DNA from: Pocillopora verrucosa
Taxonomy: Eukaryota > Cnidaria > Anthozoa > Scleractinia > Pocilloporidae
Length of the DNA: 64,000 nt
Reading direction: 5' to 3'
Assembly (NCBI RefSeq): GCF_036669915.1
Contig: NC_089316.1
Location: 1,757,743-1,821,742, forward strand
Shown piece by piece: positions 1 through 12,409 of the stretch; positions within the stretch are counted from its first letter, which is position 1, and the number at the start of each line of letters is the position of its first letter. A model generated the notes under the pieces. The model ran no database searches. It was not told the origin of the DNA and worked only from the letters and a program-made list of their open reading frames with translations. Both the position numbers and the translations under genes were made by a program.

Positions 1-159
1 GATGTGAACTATGACAATCAAGCTCACAGGTGATGGAAACTGTTCGATCTGGTATCAAATTCTCAGAAGCCGCATGATAAGAAATCTAAGGCAAACAGTG
101 GGGAGAATTACATAATTGTGACCTTTGGAGTTAGGGGTTAAAATTCAATTTCTCCTCAC

Positions 160-3100
160 CTGCAAGGAACAACAGACTGCAAGAATTCAACAAACTTGCG
201 AGCATCTGCTCTAGATGCATAGAAGAAGTCCACCCCGTCTAAATATGATTAGAATAACAAAGCAAAGTTCAGTTATTAAATGTCAAACAACAATAGCAGG
301 GCTGACACAGTGGAACCTCTCCCATTCCACAAAAGTCACCTGAATTTCACTAAATTTTAAAATAAATGTCTCTCTTACCTGACTCTTGCTTGACCTTCAC
401 AGTATTCTGATGGGCTCCATGTTTCAAAATCAACTGTTCAAGATAGAAGAATGTCTTCTTGTGTGATGTCTGGAAAAAACATCAAACAATATTTCATTGT
501 TGTACTCTTGATTACAGTTAACATTTTCATTTAATTTAGCAGTTACAACCCGCCTAAAACATAAGCACATCTTGGTGGCTAATGGTTTGCAGAGGAAGAA
601 AGACTTATTTGAGTACTGGTTAGTCCTCAAGACTCCCATGCTCAGTTAATCAAAGTGCAGATTACACCATCTTATGGATAAATCCCTAAGAGTTAAAAAA
701 AGTACTGCACTGTCCAGTGGATGGCAATTTATCCAGTGTTATCCACCCAACAAACAACTGAAGCTTTATAAAAAGTTCTGGATTCAAGGCATTATCAAGG
801 ATTTTCTATTGTGTTCTTGAACATGACCATAACTTCTCAGAGGTTCAAACTATTAGAAAGAACTTTTCTTATTATTAAAAGGATACTTATGGAGAGGCAT
901 TTCATGTCCCTTCATGGTCTAGAAACTGTGATAAGCTACCATGGCGATGAGCTAATAAATGCACAAGACTAAGTTCCTCCATCCTCATTGGCTAAATTGT
1001 GAATATGCTGTTAACTTAATTTTGAATTTAAGTTGAAAAGAATTCCTGTCCAAGACTCATGACTGTGCCTTTTGATCCAAAATATGACATGACCAAATTT
1101 CATTTCCCAGTTCTCCCACACTAAAAAAAATGCAATTACTTTAATAAGCACACAGTACCTTCTGTCTGACTTGGACAACAGCCTTCCAGTAATCCTGAGC
1201 AGCCTGTCGATGACATGCATCACACATCTGATTTTGCACAACAAACTCCACTACAAACACCTGCTGCAATATTGTTGAATTTACCACCTGCAATGGAAGA
1301 GGTTTTACTAATCAGTTTTACACTTTCCTCCCAATGAATATGAGTAAAGGGCATGATGTCTGGTTCTAAGTTTTTTTAATTTTAATTTCTCAATTACTTT
1401 GAATCTTAAAGACAAAGTTTCCAGGGAATGATGACTCAAATTTTTATCACTAACACAATAAGAAACAAACCTCTTTCTGAATGGTTAATTTCACTTTGAT
1501 TCTTTTAGAATGAGGCTCTGTCCAAACAAACCCTGCATCAACCAAGCGAACCTGAAGTAAGATGTATCATTAATCACATACAAGGTTCTAATTCATAACA
1601 AGGTGACATATAGCTCTTTGGATGAATGAATAATTATTAACTTCTTGGCAATGCGGTGAGTAAGTTTGAGACAATAAGCTCCAAGAGAATCCTCAGAAGA
1701 TGCATGATTTTCTTCTGGTGAATCAAAATCTTAGTCTCCTGAATGTATTTTTGAAATTTTCTCTTTAAGTTCAAATGGTAAGTATCTCACTTTTCCTACC
1801 AACTGAGTTACAATTAATAACTCCTTTTGGTCGTAACAGACCAAAATCTGATTTTTTCCTTATATCATGATATAAACACAAATACAAAATGGACATGAGT
1901 GAAAATAAAGGAAATCTCTGGCAAGAACACTGACCCTTTAAATCCCAAGATCTCACTAGTAATTCTCTTTACTGTGTGTCATTTAGTTCTTGTGATGTTA
2001 GTTTTGAGAATTTGGTATTGGATCAACTAACAATCCCATAATTAATATTTTTCTTTATTCTCAACACTTGTCTGCTTGATATTGTATTGATATCGTAAGG
2101 GGAAGTTCTGTCCTGGTCACTCATGGGAGTTAAAGGGTTTAGTAAGTATCTAACACCTAATTCTACAATCCAAAATACAAGAAAATGTGTAGCAGTCAGA
2201 AAAGAGGATTTATATTCCTTACTGCACCTTATTCAACCCTTTTAGCTTTTTCAAACACAGTGCCAAAAGTTCTCTTGATTCTAATGCACATGTTGTCCAC
2301 TGGCTTGGCGGCTGAAGATATCTGAAGACAAAACAGAAAATAGAGGAGATCCGTTAGTATGGAAATGTTAAGGTGTATGAATCAGCAAGCTGGCATATCA
2401 CCAAAATTTGATTTTTACCATAACAATAATTATTAATTACATTAATAGGACTGGGTGGAATCCAATTTGGTCCATAATCATCACTGATTTATGATCACAA
2501 GTAAGATTACAGAGAGAATTGGATGATGCAAAGTCCTGTTACCAATTAATTAAAACTATGACAAAATTTGCGAAAGAAACTAGACATTGTTTATAAATTT
2601 TCACACAAAGACAACAGTTAACTAGGAAAAATGCATGAGAACAGCATGTGTACATGACACCTACAGTCCAGTTACACAGGCGTGATGTGTCAACTTTCAC
2701 ATTACGCTGTCCTATGAAAAGCACGACATGTACACTGTCCTATTAGTGCTCAACTTGGGCTGGTGACATCAAACACGTTCGAGAATCTTGTTATAGTTTT
2801 GATAAAGAAAATAATAATAATAATAATAATGATGATGATGATGATAATGACATATTACATTTTTAAAATTTGAACTCTTGTAGGTACAATTCACCCGATT
2901 GAAAATCTTTTATAGTCACTTTACGAATGTCAACACTGTTCTCATGTTCTTCTTTAGTTGCTATCAGCACATTTTTTTCAATAACACAATTTATAGTTAT
3001 GACGCGACAAAATCTATGAAGTAAACGAGTTTCCGTCGATTTTTAAGCATCGATATGAGGTCAAGATTAAATCAGTCTGAAAAACTTACCTTTCACACGC

Positions 3101-3366
3101 TTTGCAGAAATATAAATTACTTTGCTTGGGAATTCCCTCAGTGATGTCGACTTGCGTTCGTAGGCACCCAACGCACATGTTGGATGGGTTCGGAGTAGTA
3201 AGCACACCACATTGACAACAAAGGCTGAAGATAGTAACCAAAGGAAATATTTTCAGCGAGTGTTTCCTTTAAAAGACTAGATCAAAGTATAAGTAAAGCT
3301 AAGTTTGGCAAATCGTCTGTGTTTTTGATACCTGGTTTGGTTTTCGGAAGAAGGGATTTCGTCCAT
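160..3366 (-). CDS. NMD3: NMD3, 60S ribosomal export adaptor, 5' half (partial at window start)
   Basis: NMD3 binds nascent 60S subunits and carries them through the nuclear pore with CRM1. Exons read on the minus strand: 3366-3332, 3224-3090, 2321-2228, 1551-1471, 1287-1159, 469-379 and 238-160. All have GT donors and AG acceptors and their phases join without a stop, giving about 214 of the usual roughly 500 residues. The conserved N-terminal metal-binding cysteines are visible: C14xxC17, C29xxC32, C52xxC55 and a later CDACH. Blocks typical of the family include GIPKQ, CALESRELLALCLKK, GFVWTEPHSKR and WKAVVQVRQK. The start was chosen at 3366 because it gives a short first exon (MDEIPSSENQT) whose phase fits exon 2; a second upstream ATG does not fit. 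The next exon should lie left of the window. A MITE sits in the third intron (2227-1552). Confidence 0.93.
1933..2140 (-). repeat. MITE-like element, family A, in NMD3 intron
   Basis: About 208 bp bounded by inverted ends related to CCCTTTAAATCCC and GGGAGTTAAAGGG. Its interior matches the elements at 8214-8428, 23995-24197 and 56158-56367: shared blocks are GAATTTGGTATT, GATCAACTAA and GTCACTCATGGGAG. No coding capacity, so a non-autonomous DNA transposon is the natural reading. Seen in an intron only. Confidence 0.7.
2810..2850. repeat. Microsatellite (ATA)n-(ATG)n
   Basis: A run of AAT/ATA triplets passes directly into GAT/ATG triplets, about 41 bp, within the NMD3 intron between exons 2 and 3. 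No other function is visible. Confidence 0.85.
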
Positions 3367-4063
3367 ATACTCCATGTTGGATTGTTGCTTAAGAAGAATT
3401 GTGGGTAGTATTGCGCAACATGGCGTAAGAGTTTATTACTCAGTGGGGCTGGGTGGGGATGGAATTGCACATGATCATGATGACTCGAATAAACAGACGA
3501 GGTCGATTTCTGGGGAGCAAAATGGATAAATAAATTCCTTTATGTCGAAGATACAACGATTTCTTCTTCCGTCTTCTCCTTCATTATCATTCGAACATCG
3601 TTTCTGTAACGTTCTCGATTTCTCGTCATCCAAATATGGAAAGGGCAGAATAACTCTTTGAAATATCTAGTGTAGGGCTTTATAAGCGCACAACCGTTTT
3701 AAGATCTTGCAGGTTGGTACCATTTTTCCAAACGCTTTCCAGAATTTACAGTGACAATAGGAATAAGTCTGTAAAAGGCTGTCTCTGTGTTTCAATTCCA
3801 CGTCACTACAAATAGCGCAAAGTGTATTCTGGCGTACAACGCACTTTGAACGCGCGCGCGCTGTAGAACATAACGACACAGACAAAACTGTAGTTAACGA
3901 ACTGAAGCAAACTGTGAATTATACTCGGGTACAGGGACATCTCAGCGCAGTAGACGGTGAATCTTTAACGAGGTTTGATAAGTAGTTTTCCGCCCTACTT
4001 TAAATAAAGGAAGTTCATTTCGCTAACGACGTACAAAGAGCGTATTCGTTGATTGAGGGAATC
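3367..4063. promoter_or_regulatory. Divergent intergenic region between NMD3 and the three-exon orphan gene
   Basis: The 697 bp between the two start codons hold no supported exon. A short GC-alternating tract (GCGCGCGCGC) lies near 3851-3860 in an otherwise AT-rich sequence, which fits a small CpG-rich promoter. Head-to-head placement implies that promoter elements for both genes lie here. No TATA box is convincing, and transcription starts cannot be placed by eye. Confidence 0.45.
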
Positions 4064-5379
4064 ATGAACTTGAAAATTTTGGAGGAAAGTTCAAAACGAT
4101 CTAAGTCACTCAAACGGTACAGCTTAAACAGGAAAACTAAAGAAAAAGAAAGGTTTGTGTATCATATATTATATTTCTTAATCATTTAGAAAACTTTTCT
4201 AATTAATTAAGTATTGTTTGCTTGATTGGTATTTTCCTAGATTTAGCTTTGACAAACGAATGATCCAAACGCCCAATTATTTGCAAACGTAGGTCTCAAA
4301 AATATCAGTGTAAGCTCTTTGATTCCTTTCAAAGAACTCGATCCCAAACAGTGATCAGACATTTGCTTCTCTCCTAACCTGTTGCTCAGTTTTGAAACTC
4401 ATATAAAAGTAGTGCTTTGTTGGCATCTAAGGGTCACGTGTTCCAATCCTCCAGAAACTGCACTTTATTCCATTGACATGCGCGAGAATCAGTTCCTCAT
4501 CCACTAACCCGTAAGTGAAATAACATTATGTAATATAATTTTAAACTTGTGATGGTAAATATTCTGCATGTACTGTTTTAAAAGGAAAGAGCGGATGACT
4601 AAATCTGTTGAAGACGAAACGCAGTCCTTGCCGTGCTCCCCGGCCTGTGGGGCAGATGCAAATGCAACCTGCGAAGATGCCGAGAAGGATACTTTGTGCC
4701 TTAACGCGAGAAAAGAAGACTCAACTGGAAAGCAAGAAAATGTTATATCGGCCGCCACAGTCGTCGTTAGCCAGGAGCTACCAATTGGTAGGTTAAATCT
4801 TTCCTTGCCTTAGACATGAGATAACAACGGTAACTTCTTGATATCTTTGCTGTATTACAATTCCTAGGGACGATAAAAAAGACACATCAACCTGCGTACG
4901 GTGTAAACACTCATGTGATGTCACAACGCCTTGCTCCAACTTCCGTGAGGCCCGACACCAAAAACCCTCCCATGGCTCCTTGTGGCCCGGCTGAATTAAG
5001 AAGCGTGCGCATTGCTAGTCAGTTAAAGAACCATCCTTCCAAACAGACGGAGAGCCTATTTCCTGCTCAACTGCAATGTACTGGTCGTGCTCCTAACTAT
5101 GTGCCACATCATGAAAATTTTCGAGCGTCACCCAGATACGTTCTGGCTCCAAATTTACCTTATAATGGAAATACAATCATGCATTCGGCATTCATGAACA
5201 TTCCACAAAACAACCCCGTCATGTATACACACACCTATATGACGCCGTTTCAAAGTCCAGGATTTCATGCCAGTCAAATTACGCATACTCAGATCAGGAT
5301 GCAGCAGAACAGAGAAGCTTACAATGCGTTCACTGCATATGGACATCCATTTGGAGTGTTCTGGAGTAGACAGAATTAA
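4064..5379 (+). CDS. Three-exon gene of unknown function (267 aa)
   Basis: Exons 4064-4152, 4585-4787 and 4868-5379 join in frame (phases 2 and 1) through GTTTGT and GTAGGT donors and AAAG and CTAG acceptors, giving 267 residues. I do not recognise the family. Residues 1-35 are strongly basic (Lys/Arg with Ser). The middle is acidic to neutral with several cysteines. The last 150 residues are rich in Pro, Asn, Gln, His, Tyr and Met and look disordered. There is no signal peptide or membrane segment. The start is the first ATG of the exon and fits the splice phase. The gene is divergent from NMD3. The left end of the large tandem duplication falls inside its last exon (about 5340), so the last 39 coding bases recur at 21103-21141. 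A nuclear or RNA-binding role would be a guess. Confidence 0.6.
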
Positions 5380-6450
5380 ACTTCTCCTTTAAATTGAACG
5401 ATCTAGAAGGCTTAGATTTACACAAAGAAATAGTTCATGTGTGCCTGCCCCGTTGGAAAAGGCCATGCCCTAAAGAATAACGGAATTTTACGATAAATAT
5501 TTACATCACGGAAGCCAGCTCTGAACGGTCAAAATTTCTTCTTTTTGCTCATTAAAAAGCATGACATATAAATTTATGAACCTTATGAACGAGAATGCTT
5601 TACTTTGAAATAGAAAAGATTCAAATTTATTTTCTATTTGAATCCTTCAACGTCTTAATCTTAATCTCTTGTGGCAGACTTCTTTTAACTTACAGCATTT
5701 TTCTTAGTCTTGTACAAACACCTAATTTTCCTTTTACTCTATCAGTTCATGTTGCTTATAGTGAAAAAGAAGTTATAATTTGAGAATTCTCCTACTTATT
5801 TGATCGTGAAAAATATATATTTATCATGACACTTAGAATAAAAAATCATCTTTCTCTTCTTGCTTTGTCTGAGAGTTATTTGTCGAGGACGACGTGGCTA
5901 TTATTCTGATAATCTCCAAGACAGTTCCAAGCCTGAGGCGGGTAGTTGTTTTAAAATAGACTTTGAATGTGTATCAAGAGCTCGGGGCCCATTACAGCCA
6001 GCTCAACCCGGTAAGTTTAGCGCCCCTTATCGTTGCTTCATTACAATCCGTTAAATTTTATTCATCTTGAGTTATCCTGGTTTCTTCTTTCTTATCATTT
6101 GACCTGGCGCTAATCGCATGGGGCAGCTTCTCTTAGATCATTCTCTCTTGAGTTCTGCAACCGAAAAGTGCATTCGTAGAACGAGGACAAACATAGAAAT
6201 AAAAATTAAGCAATTGAGTAAAATCCGTGCAAAAGTATGCATAAGGTGACATTAAAATTTATTCGATTCTGTGTGGCAAAGGCAGGCACCTAGGCGGTCC
6301 TCTCGTTCCCATTCTTTCTCTTCTTTTTCACTTTACAACTTTGCGTGACACAAATATTAGATCACGTGATAACCCCTGTTGATTTGTTTCTGGACCGCAG
6401 CGTCACTCGCCCAGCCTGCAGACTTTTCATCCATTTAATTCCCTGCGACG
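5380..6450. other. Gene-free stretch between orphan gene and SDR-1
   Basis: About 1.07 kb, AT-rich, holding the 3' flank of the orphan gene and the upstream region of SDR-1. Short open frames here are not supported by splice context. The whole stretch recurs at 21142-22212 with few changes. I see no RNA gene. SDR-1 promoter elements should lie just before 6451, but no motif stands out. Confidence 0.5.
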
Positions 6451-9400
6451 ATGTGGCTGATTTTCGAGATCTTTGTGGTGTACTTTAAGCTTGTTTTTTA
6501 TTGGCTGGAAGCAGCTTTTCGTCGAATTATTCCTCCACCTAAGAAAAACATCGAAGGCCAAACGGTGTTGATCACAGGTGAGGCACAGCACGTCTCAATG
6601 ATATTGCTAAAGCTGCTACAGGCGTTGCTCACGATATAGGAAGGATTGATCATACTCAAAATTTGGTGTGCAAACAGCTTTGGAAATTTTTTTTTGCTAT
6701 AGACGTTTTACTCGTGCATTTGAGATACCATCTTCTCTCATTAGAATATTGGTCCAGTGACCTGCAGAATTAAAGTTGATTTTTTTTCTTGCTTATTGAT
6801 TAGCTATAACAGTAAGGACAAAATTATGTGTGCATTTCAACTCTGCATGTTTTTATCGATGTTCTACATGAGCATTTGAGATATTTTCCATCTCGGTATG
6901 CCAAAAAACTGATCCACTGACCTCCAGAAGGTTATTTCTTGCTTACTGCTCCTGTAAAAATAGTGAATAATTAAATATAAAATTATGCGCGATTTCCATA
7001 CGATTAAATTAATGCTAAGAGTGTTCGACAACTCGTCATTCCTTTGATGGTAAGAAGGAGGAGAATTTCAGATCTCAGTTCAATTTATAACGCAAACCGT
7101 TCAGTTTTATATTTAAACGATAAATGTCTCCTTTATTGATATACTTTCGACAATTCATGCGTATTCGGTAGAAGGTACTCTCTGGATCAAGTTTGTAACC
7201 TCTTCGTTGTTTTACAGATGTTGGAGTTTAAGCGCTCAATGTTTTCTTCTTATTTCATAGGTTCCTTATATCTTATGAACAAGATTTATGATTTAATTAC
7301 TTTTGAACGTTCAGCCACTGAGCACTACTCAAACCTCACTGATAATGATTTAGAAGTAATTAAATTTTCCAAGGTGTGGTATTCAATTTCACGATAGTCC
7401 TTGTAACAAGTGGTCCTGGAAAGCTGCCCTTTACATTCATTATTGAGATATTTATGCTTTGTAAATTAAACCAATAAAATATCAGCACAGAGCTAAGACA
7501 TGCATTGCATTAGGTTTTAAAATTCAGCTTTGGACCAATTATATTTCTGGGATTTTCAAGAAAACAGGGGCCTGCTTCTACTTGTTGAAATACATATATC
7601 AGATGTTTTGGTATGTAGTATCGCTGAGTATTTTTACAAGGTGTGCTATACTTTGATAAGCCTGTAGGGGCTTGTCAAAATACAAACAACAAGTAAAAAT
7701 ACTCAGCAATACTACACACCTTAATGTCTAGTGAGTTATTTGTTATCCAACTGCTTGTTTATCTGCTAAGTCTTTCTACTCATTTCTCATAGGGCGGGAA
7801 AAGCAAAGCAGATAGATAAACATAGTGCGCACTGCTGACTGGTTAAACAGGTTTTTTTACAGTACAAAATAACCAACTGTCCAAATAGCCATACAATATT
7901 GCAGGATATCTGTTCTCTATTCATGTGTTATTTGTTCTTTACTTTGTGCCATTGGATAATAAATGCTGCATATTTACATGTCTTTTGTTTTGCCGATTTT
8001 CATTTAAGGTGCTGGTGGTGGGATTGGTAGACTACTTTCTCTCCAGTTTGCTGCTCATGGAGCAAAACTTGTCCTGTGGGATATAAACAAAGGTAAGTTA
8101 CAGAAGAAGAAGATGACACAACACCCCTGGCCAGGCCGCATGCTCTGAATAATTCAAACCTGGGCCCCTTGATCTGAAGACAAAGGCATCTCTGCTCTCC
8201 AGAAAGATGGCTGTTAACCCTTTAACCCCCATGAGTGACCAAGACAGAATTTCTCTTAACAATATCAATTCATTATCAAGTAGACAAATGATGAGAAACA
8301 AGAAAAATATTAATTAGGGGATTATCAGTTGATCCAATACCAAATTATCCAAAGTAACACCACAAGACTTATATGGAGGACAGTAAGGAGAATTATTACT
8401 AATGAGATCTTGGAAGTTAAAGGGTGAACTGGTTTGTAGGCTTCAAGATGATCAGTGTAATGTAAAAAGGTCACATCATAGAGGCATTGCCAACTTTTAG
8501 GTGACAGTGATTTGAACAATTCTTTTTGTGTAGATTCAAATGAAGAAACTGCTGCACAAGTCCGTGCCCTTGGTAGGGTGGCTCACACCTATATTTGTGA
8601 CTGCAGCAACAGAGAGGATGTCTATCGTGTTGCTGCAAAGGTGCAGCGTGAAGTTGGTGAAGTGGACATATTGGTAAACAATGCTGGAATCTTGTCTGGA
8701 AAGAAACTGTTGAATCTAAAAGATGTAGAGATTGAGAGAACCATGAGAATTAACACTCTGGCACACTTCTGGGTAAGGTTTGAACTCTCTAAGTTCTCCC
8801 AGAATTTTATCATCTTGAGTGTGTTATATGGAATTGGAACCAAACTCTCTCAACTTTTTTAAAGGAAAATGTACACTAAATGGAAGGAGAATATTGTAAT
8901 AATCAGATCCATAGTCAACATGTGTTTTTAAATTTGATTTCAAGACTGTCACCAGCTCGCTTACATGGCATCTCTTCCTTAAATGTTATTTTGTATTAAT
9001 CTTTTACATCCCAACATCAGTATGAATATTCTCCATACTGTTCTCCATACATCTCTTGAGATGCTACGAAGGAGATTTTGTGGAACAATCAAGAGTTTTG
9101 TCCTTCAATCTTGAAACATTAATGTGTGATTCAGGGGTGATGTTGTAAGGGGAAATTAGATGCTAGTCACTCTCAGGGCTCCAAGAAACTATTGTAAATT
9201 AATACTTATTTTTATCACTGTAGACTGTGAGGGCATTCCTTCCAGATATGATGGAGAAGAACAAGGGCCACATTGTCAACATAACCTCCATAGCAGGCAG
9301 CTTTGCTACAGCCAACTTGACTGACTACTGTGCATCAAAATTTGGTGCCACAGGTTTCAGTCAATCATTAACCTTGGAGCTGCGTGAAATGGGAAAAACT

Positions 9401-10438
9401 GGCATTAAAGTGACTTGTGTTCAACCCTATACAGTAAACACTGGACTAGTGTGGTATCCAAAGGCTCGGTAAGCCAGTCAACCGGTCTCTACAGGCATTC
9501 CTTAGGTTTTCAGAGACTGGAAAATTTTCTGGCTCAAATGCCATTGGAAAAATTTAAATGGCCTAAGCCATTTGTTTATCAGTCTGCTCTGGTAATTATT
9601 TGTTTGTTTTTTCTGTAGTTTTCCATCACTATACCCAGTCCTCGAGCCAGACTATGTGGCCAAGGAGGTTGTGGCAGCCACTCTTAGAGATGAGGAAATT
9701 CTCTTAATTCCCCGTGCTCTAGCTGTGAACTTCTTTTTGACTGGGTAAGTCATCATATGCTGCCATCATCCTTAGGCTCTCTAGCTGGGATGTGTCACTC
9801 CACAAATCTTAACAACATCTGGTCCCACAGAGCAGCTACCCCCAGCTGTGTCTGCATCCCTGTGTCTATAGATCTCAACTGCTGTGTGATAAGCTGTATG
9901 TTTATTGATTATTTCTGAAAGGAACAACTTGTATAGTTTGAGGTTGAAAGTCCCAGGGGACATTTCTAACTGCTCTTGGATGGATGCCAGATTTTTGATA
10001 TCCAACAGGTCCACCTAGATTCAATATATGTTCTTGCCAAAAGGCCCCAACTTGGCAGTTTGAATCGCAATTGTGAAAGATGGTCATTTTTTTATTCTTA
10101 TAATTCAGGGACTGTACTGTTTTCATTTGTGCTCATGTCAGAATGAGAAACAGTAAAAATTTAGACAAAGTATACTTCCATTAGATTCTTCCTTTTCTGT
10201 CTTTTGTTTGTTTTCATATTTTCAATTGTTTCCTTCCCTAAATTTTCTTTCTTTCTTCAACACTTTTATGTATGTATTGTCAAGCATTCGCTGTAAGAGC
10301 CATCTCATGATATTAATTTGATGTTTTTTTTAATGTTGTTACAGGATATTACCATTTAAAGCTCTTCTTGTTTTGAGTGACTTCCTTCAAGTTGGAGTCT
10401 CTGAACACACTCCAAGAGATGAAAAGAAGTCTGATTAA
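6451..10438 (+). CDS. SDR-1: short-chain dehydrogenase, SDR16C type (retinol or 17-beta-hydroxysteroid dehydrogenase-like), complete
   Basis: Six exons, 6451-6577, 8009-8092, 8534-8772, 9224-9468, 9619-9744 and 10345-10438, join in frame to 304 residues, close to RDHE2 and HSD17B11/13 (about 300). Residues 1-25 form a hydrophobic anchor, as in ER or lipid-droplet members. The Rossmann signature is T42-G43-AGG-G47-I48-G49, with D67 after strand 2 (favours NAD), NNAG at 119-122, N144, catalytic S172, and Y185-CAS-K189. All residues needed for NAD(P)-dependent oxidation or reduction are present. Substrate (retinol, steroid or another lipid) cannot be read from sequence. Introns 2 and 3 carry MITEs. 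The TAA stop coincides with the terminal TTAACC of another MITE-like element. The gene converges on a cGLR fragment. A twin lies at 22213-26207. Confidence 0.93.
8214..8428 (+). repeat. MITE-like element, family A, in SDR-1 intron 2
   Basis: Begins TTAACCCTTTAACCCCC and ends near GAAGTTAAAGGGTGAA, so the ends are inverted repeats. The 215 bp interior matches 1933-2140 and 56158-56367 in reverse. Duplicated with its host intron at 23995-24197. Confidence 0.75.
8986..9183 (-). repeat. MITE-like element, family B, in SDR-1 intron 3
   Basis: Starts TTAATCTTTTACATCCC and ends in GATGCTAGTCACTCTCAGGG. The interior blocks AACATCAGTATGAATATTC and TTCAGGGGTGAT recur at 55147-55358, 56899-57108 and 63187-63396. 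Its copies in the other SDR genes and fragments are at about 24765-24957, 17700-17890 and 34525-34720. Confidence 0.65.
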
Positions 10439-11030
10439 CCTTTCACCCCTATGGGTGACTGGCTTCTAATGTGTCAATTAATTTGAAGCTTTGACATCCC
10501 CCCCTCCCCCCACCTCACTGGGCTATCCACAAACATTTGACTGTCCCTCGTGCAAGGGGGGTGGAGAATTCAACCCTGCTGGAAGTGTCAAATATTTTCA
10601 GCAGAGTGAACTTGTTTTATTAAGTTATATGGAAGTGTTTATAGATAAAGAGTTCAGTTGTGCATGTGAATAGCCCAGATAAAAAAGGTCTACAAGGTAT
10701 GATCATGCCTTTAAAAATTAAATTGACCATCAAATCCACACACAATTTAAGCCCCAGGAGACTGATATTTGGAAAAAGCAATCTTCAAAAGTTCAAATGT
10801 CCAGGGGTTGGGGAGATACTGAAGCTTCAAATTAATTTACACATAATTTCTCCGTGCAATAACACCCCTGAATCAAATATAAAGGCCAAAAGAATGAGGA
10901 TATGATCACCAATTTAAGTAGCACTTGATTGTCAAAATAAATTCTCCTTGACAGTAGCCAACATAGGAAATGTAAAAAGAACCAGTGTGGAGAATATGAT
11001 TGAATATTAATGTTGGGGTGTGAGTGGTTC
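10436..11030 (+). repeat. Family B MITE with a second element nested inside, forming the SDR-1 3' end
   Basis: TTAACCTTTCACCCCTATGG at 10436 is a family B terminus, and the rest of family B resumes at about 10838. Between them sits a different element of about 360 bp with 16-bp inverted ends AATTAATTTGAAGCTT (10476-10491) and AAGCTTCAAATTAATT (10822-10837). The composite recurs at about 26205-26800, 41203-41820 and, inverted, at 16330-16907 and 32690-33281. Confidence 0.65.
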
Positions 11031-11221
11031 TCTAGAAATTGAGACTCAACTAACACCTCATGAACTTTTTAGCTCACAAATTTGTAGTAAGTTAGAGCTT
11101 AAACTTCAGCAAAAATATATATCCACAGATTCATTTTGTTATACTCTTTACTAGTTATATGACTGCAGTGAAAATCAACTGCTTCTTTCACTTTCTTACA
11201 CAAATAATGCTCTAATTGAAT

Positions 11222-11353
11222 AATCAATCCATCAGTTGGTCAGTAAGTCACTCACTTAGCCTGAGTCAGTCAGTCCACAATTAGTCATCAATCAATCAAA
11301 TCAATCAAACAGTCAATCAGTCTGTCAGTTAATCAATCAATCAATCAATCAAT
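11222..11353. repeat. Microsatellite (ATCA)n, interrupted
   Basis: Repeated ATCA/GTCA tetranucleotides, interrupted. The same tract lies at about 16005-16130 (inverted), 26990-27121, 32352-32480 (inverted) and 42020-42152, moving with the duplicated SDR tail. Open frames of Ser/Ile/Asn/Gln over it are by-products. Confidence 0.85.
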
Positions 11354-11979
11354 TGTGCTTGCCTGAGCTTTCCAAATTTATTACTGTACATCTATTTGAG
11401 TAATAGGCTTCTCCTCAATCTCAGTTCAGCATTTCTGTGGGGTCTCACTATTAATACCATCAACTTTCCAAACATCTATCTTAGCGTTTCTTTTATGGTA
11501 GCTAACTGCATTTTATTTGTCAGTAGAATCATTATTCAATATTGTACATAAAATTGCACATAAAATGTCAATTTTGGGCTATTTACATCCTAACGCTGGG
11601 AGGAAAAAATACTTGCGTATGTATAGTCTAGCGACAATAACTTGATGTCAGATGTAGTGAGACAAAGCATTTAAAATTGTTCGCGAATATTTGGGCGGTA
11701 ATTAAGGATAACGCCCTTGATATTTTTTTTTACTTATTTTTTGGGCGTTTTCGGCTCCCCCAATCAATCACGATTAAAAAATTATAAAATTGTGCAAATT
11801 ATAGAGTGTAGTAGGCCGACTAACCGCAGCTTTGGTTTTCTGACAGTACACGGCTTATGAACGTTTCCGTGGAAACGGCCCCGTATGCCAACTTACCGAC
11901 CAAGTGAGAACCGATCAGAACACTCAGATTTACCTCAGGACTACCTTGCCGAGGAAAGAGATATTTCAATTTCTACAGC

Positions 11980-12409
11980 TTAGTCCAAATCTAGCTCTGC
12001 ACAGGAGATAGGCTTTTGCTCAGGAATAGTGATGTGATCAAGTACAAGTTTCAGCGCTTCCTTTGAATGCAAAAACGTTTCCTTGATAAAATAAACGATG
12101 GCCTTTATTATAGACTCTTCGGGAATCCCTGATAAGTACTTGTTGAGAACTTTCTCGAAAATAGCCAGTGCCTCTTTGCTGCCTTTTCCATGGCTATGTC
12201 TGCAATTACTTGAAGAGGACTGTCATCTGGCAGACAGGATTCAAGAGGAAGTATTTTGTGTGTACTTGACAAAGTCGTATTGTCGTTATCCATGTACTTT
12301 TGAATGACGTGGACAAAAAGCCAGTCGCTTACAAGTTCACAGGCTCTTACTTCTCGAACTTCCTCTTTAGACAGGTGTGGCTGCTCGGCCTGGAATCTCT
12401 TTATCTTCT
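11980..12409 (-). pseudogene. cGLR 3' fragment (codons about 493-627), left palindrome arm
   Basis: Reverse strand matches the C-terminal 135 codons of the intact cGLR at 13264-15147, ending at a TAA at 11982-11980. It carries a one-base deletion in the AMEKGSKE region, which breaks the frame. The 5' part is deleted: at 12409 the coding match stops and inverted cGLR promoter sequence follows. The identical junction in unit 2 (28172) shows that the deletion came before the tandem duplication. Not expected to encode protein. Confidence 0.88.

Noticed and set aside
1-110. Next NMD3 exon at the window edge
   Set aside because: A CCTTAG acceptor and a CT/GTGAGC donor are present and one frame reads SENLI, but the phase required by exon 7 gives a stop, and similarity to NMD3 is weak.
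8130-8215. tRNA-derived SINE or tRNA gene in SDR intron 2
   Set aside because: A loose box-B-like AATTCAAACCTGG is present but no box A at the right distance and no cloverleaf.
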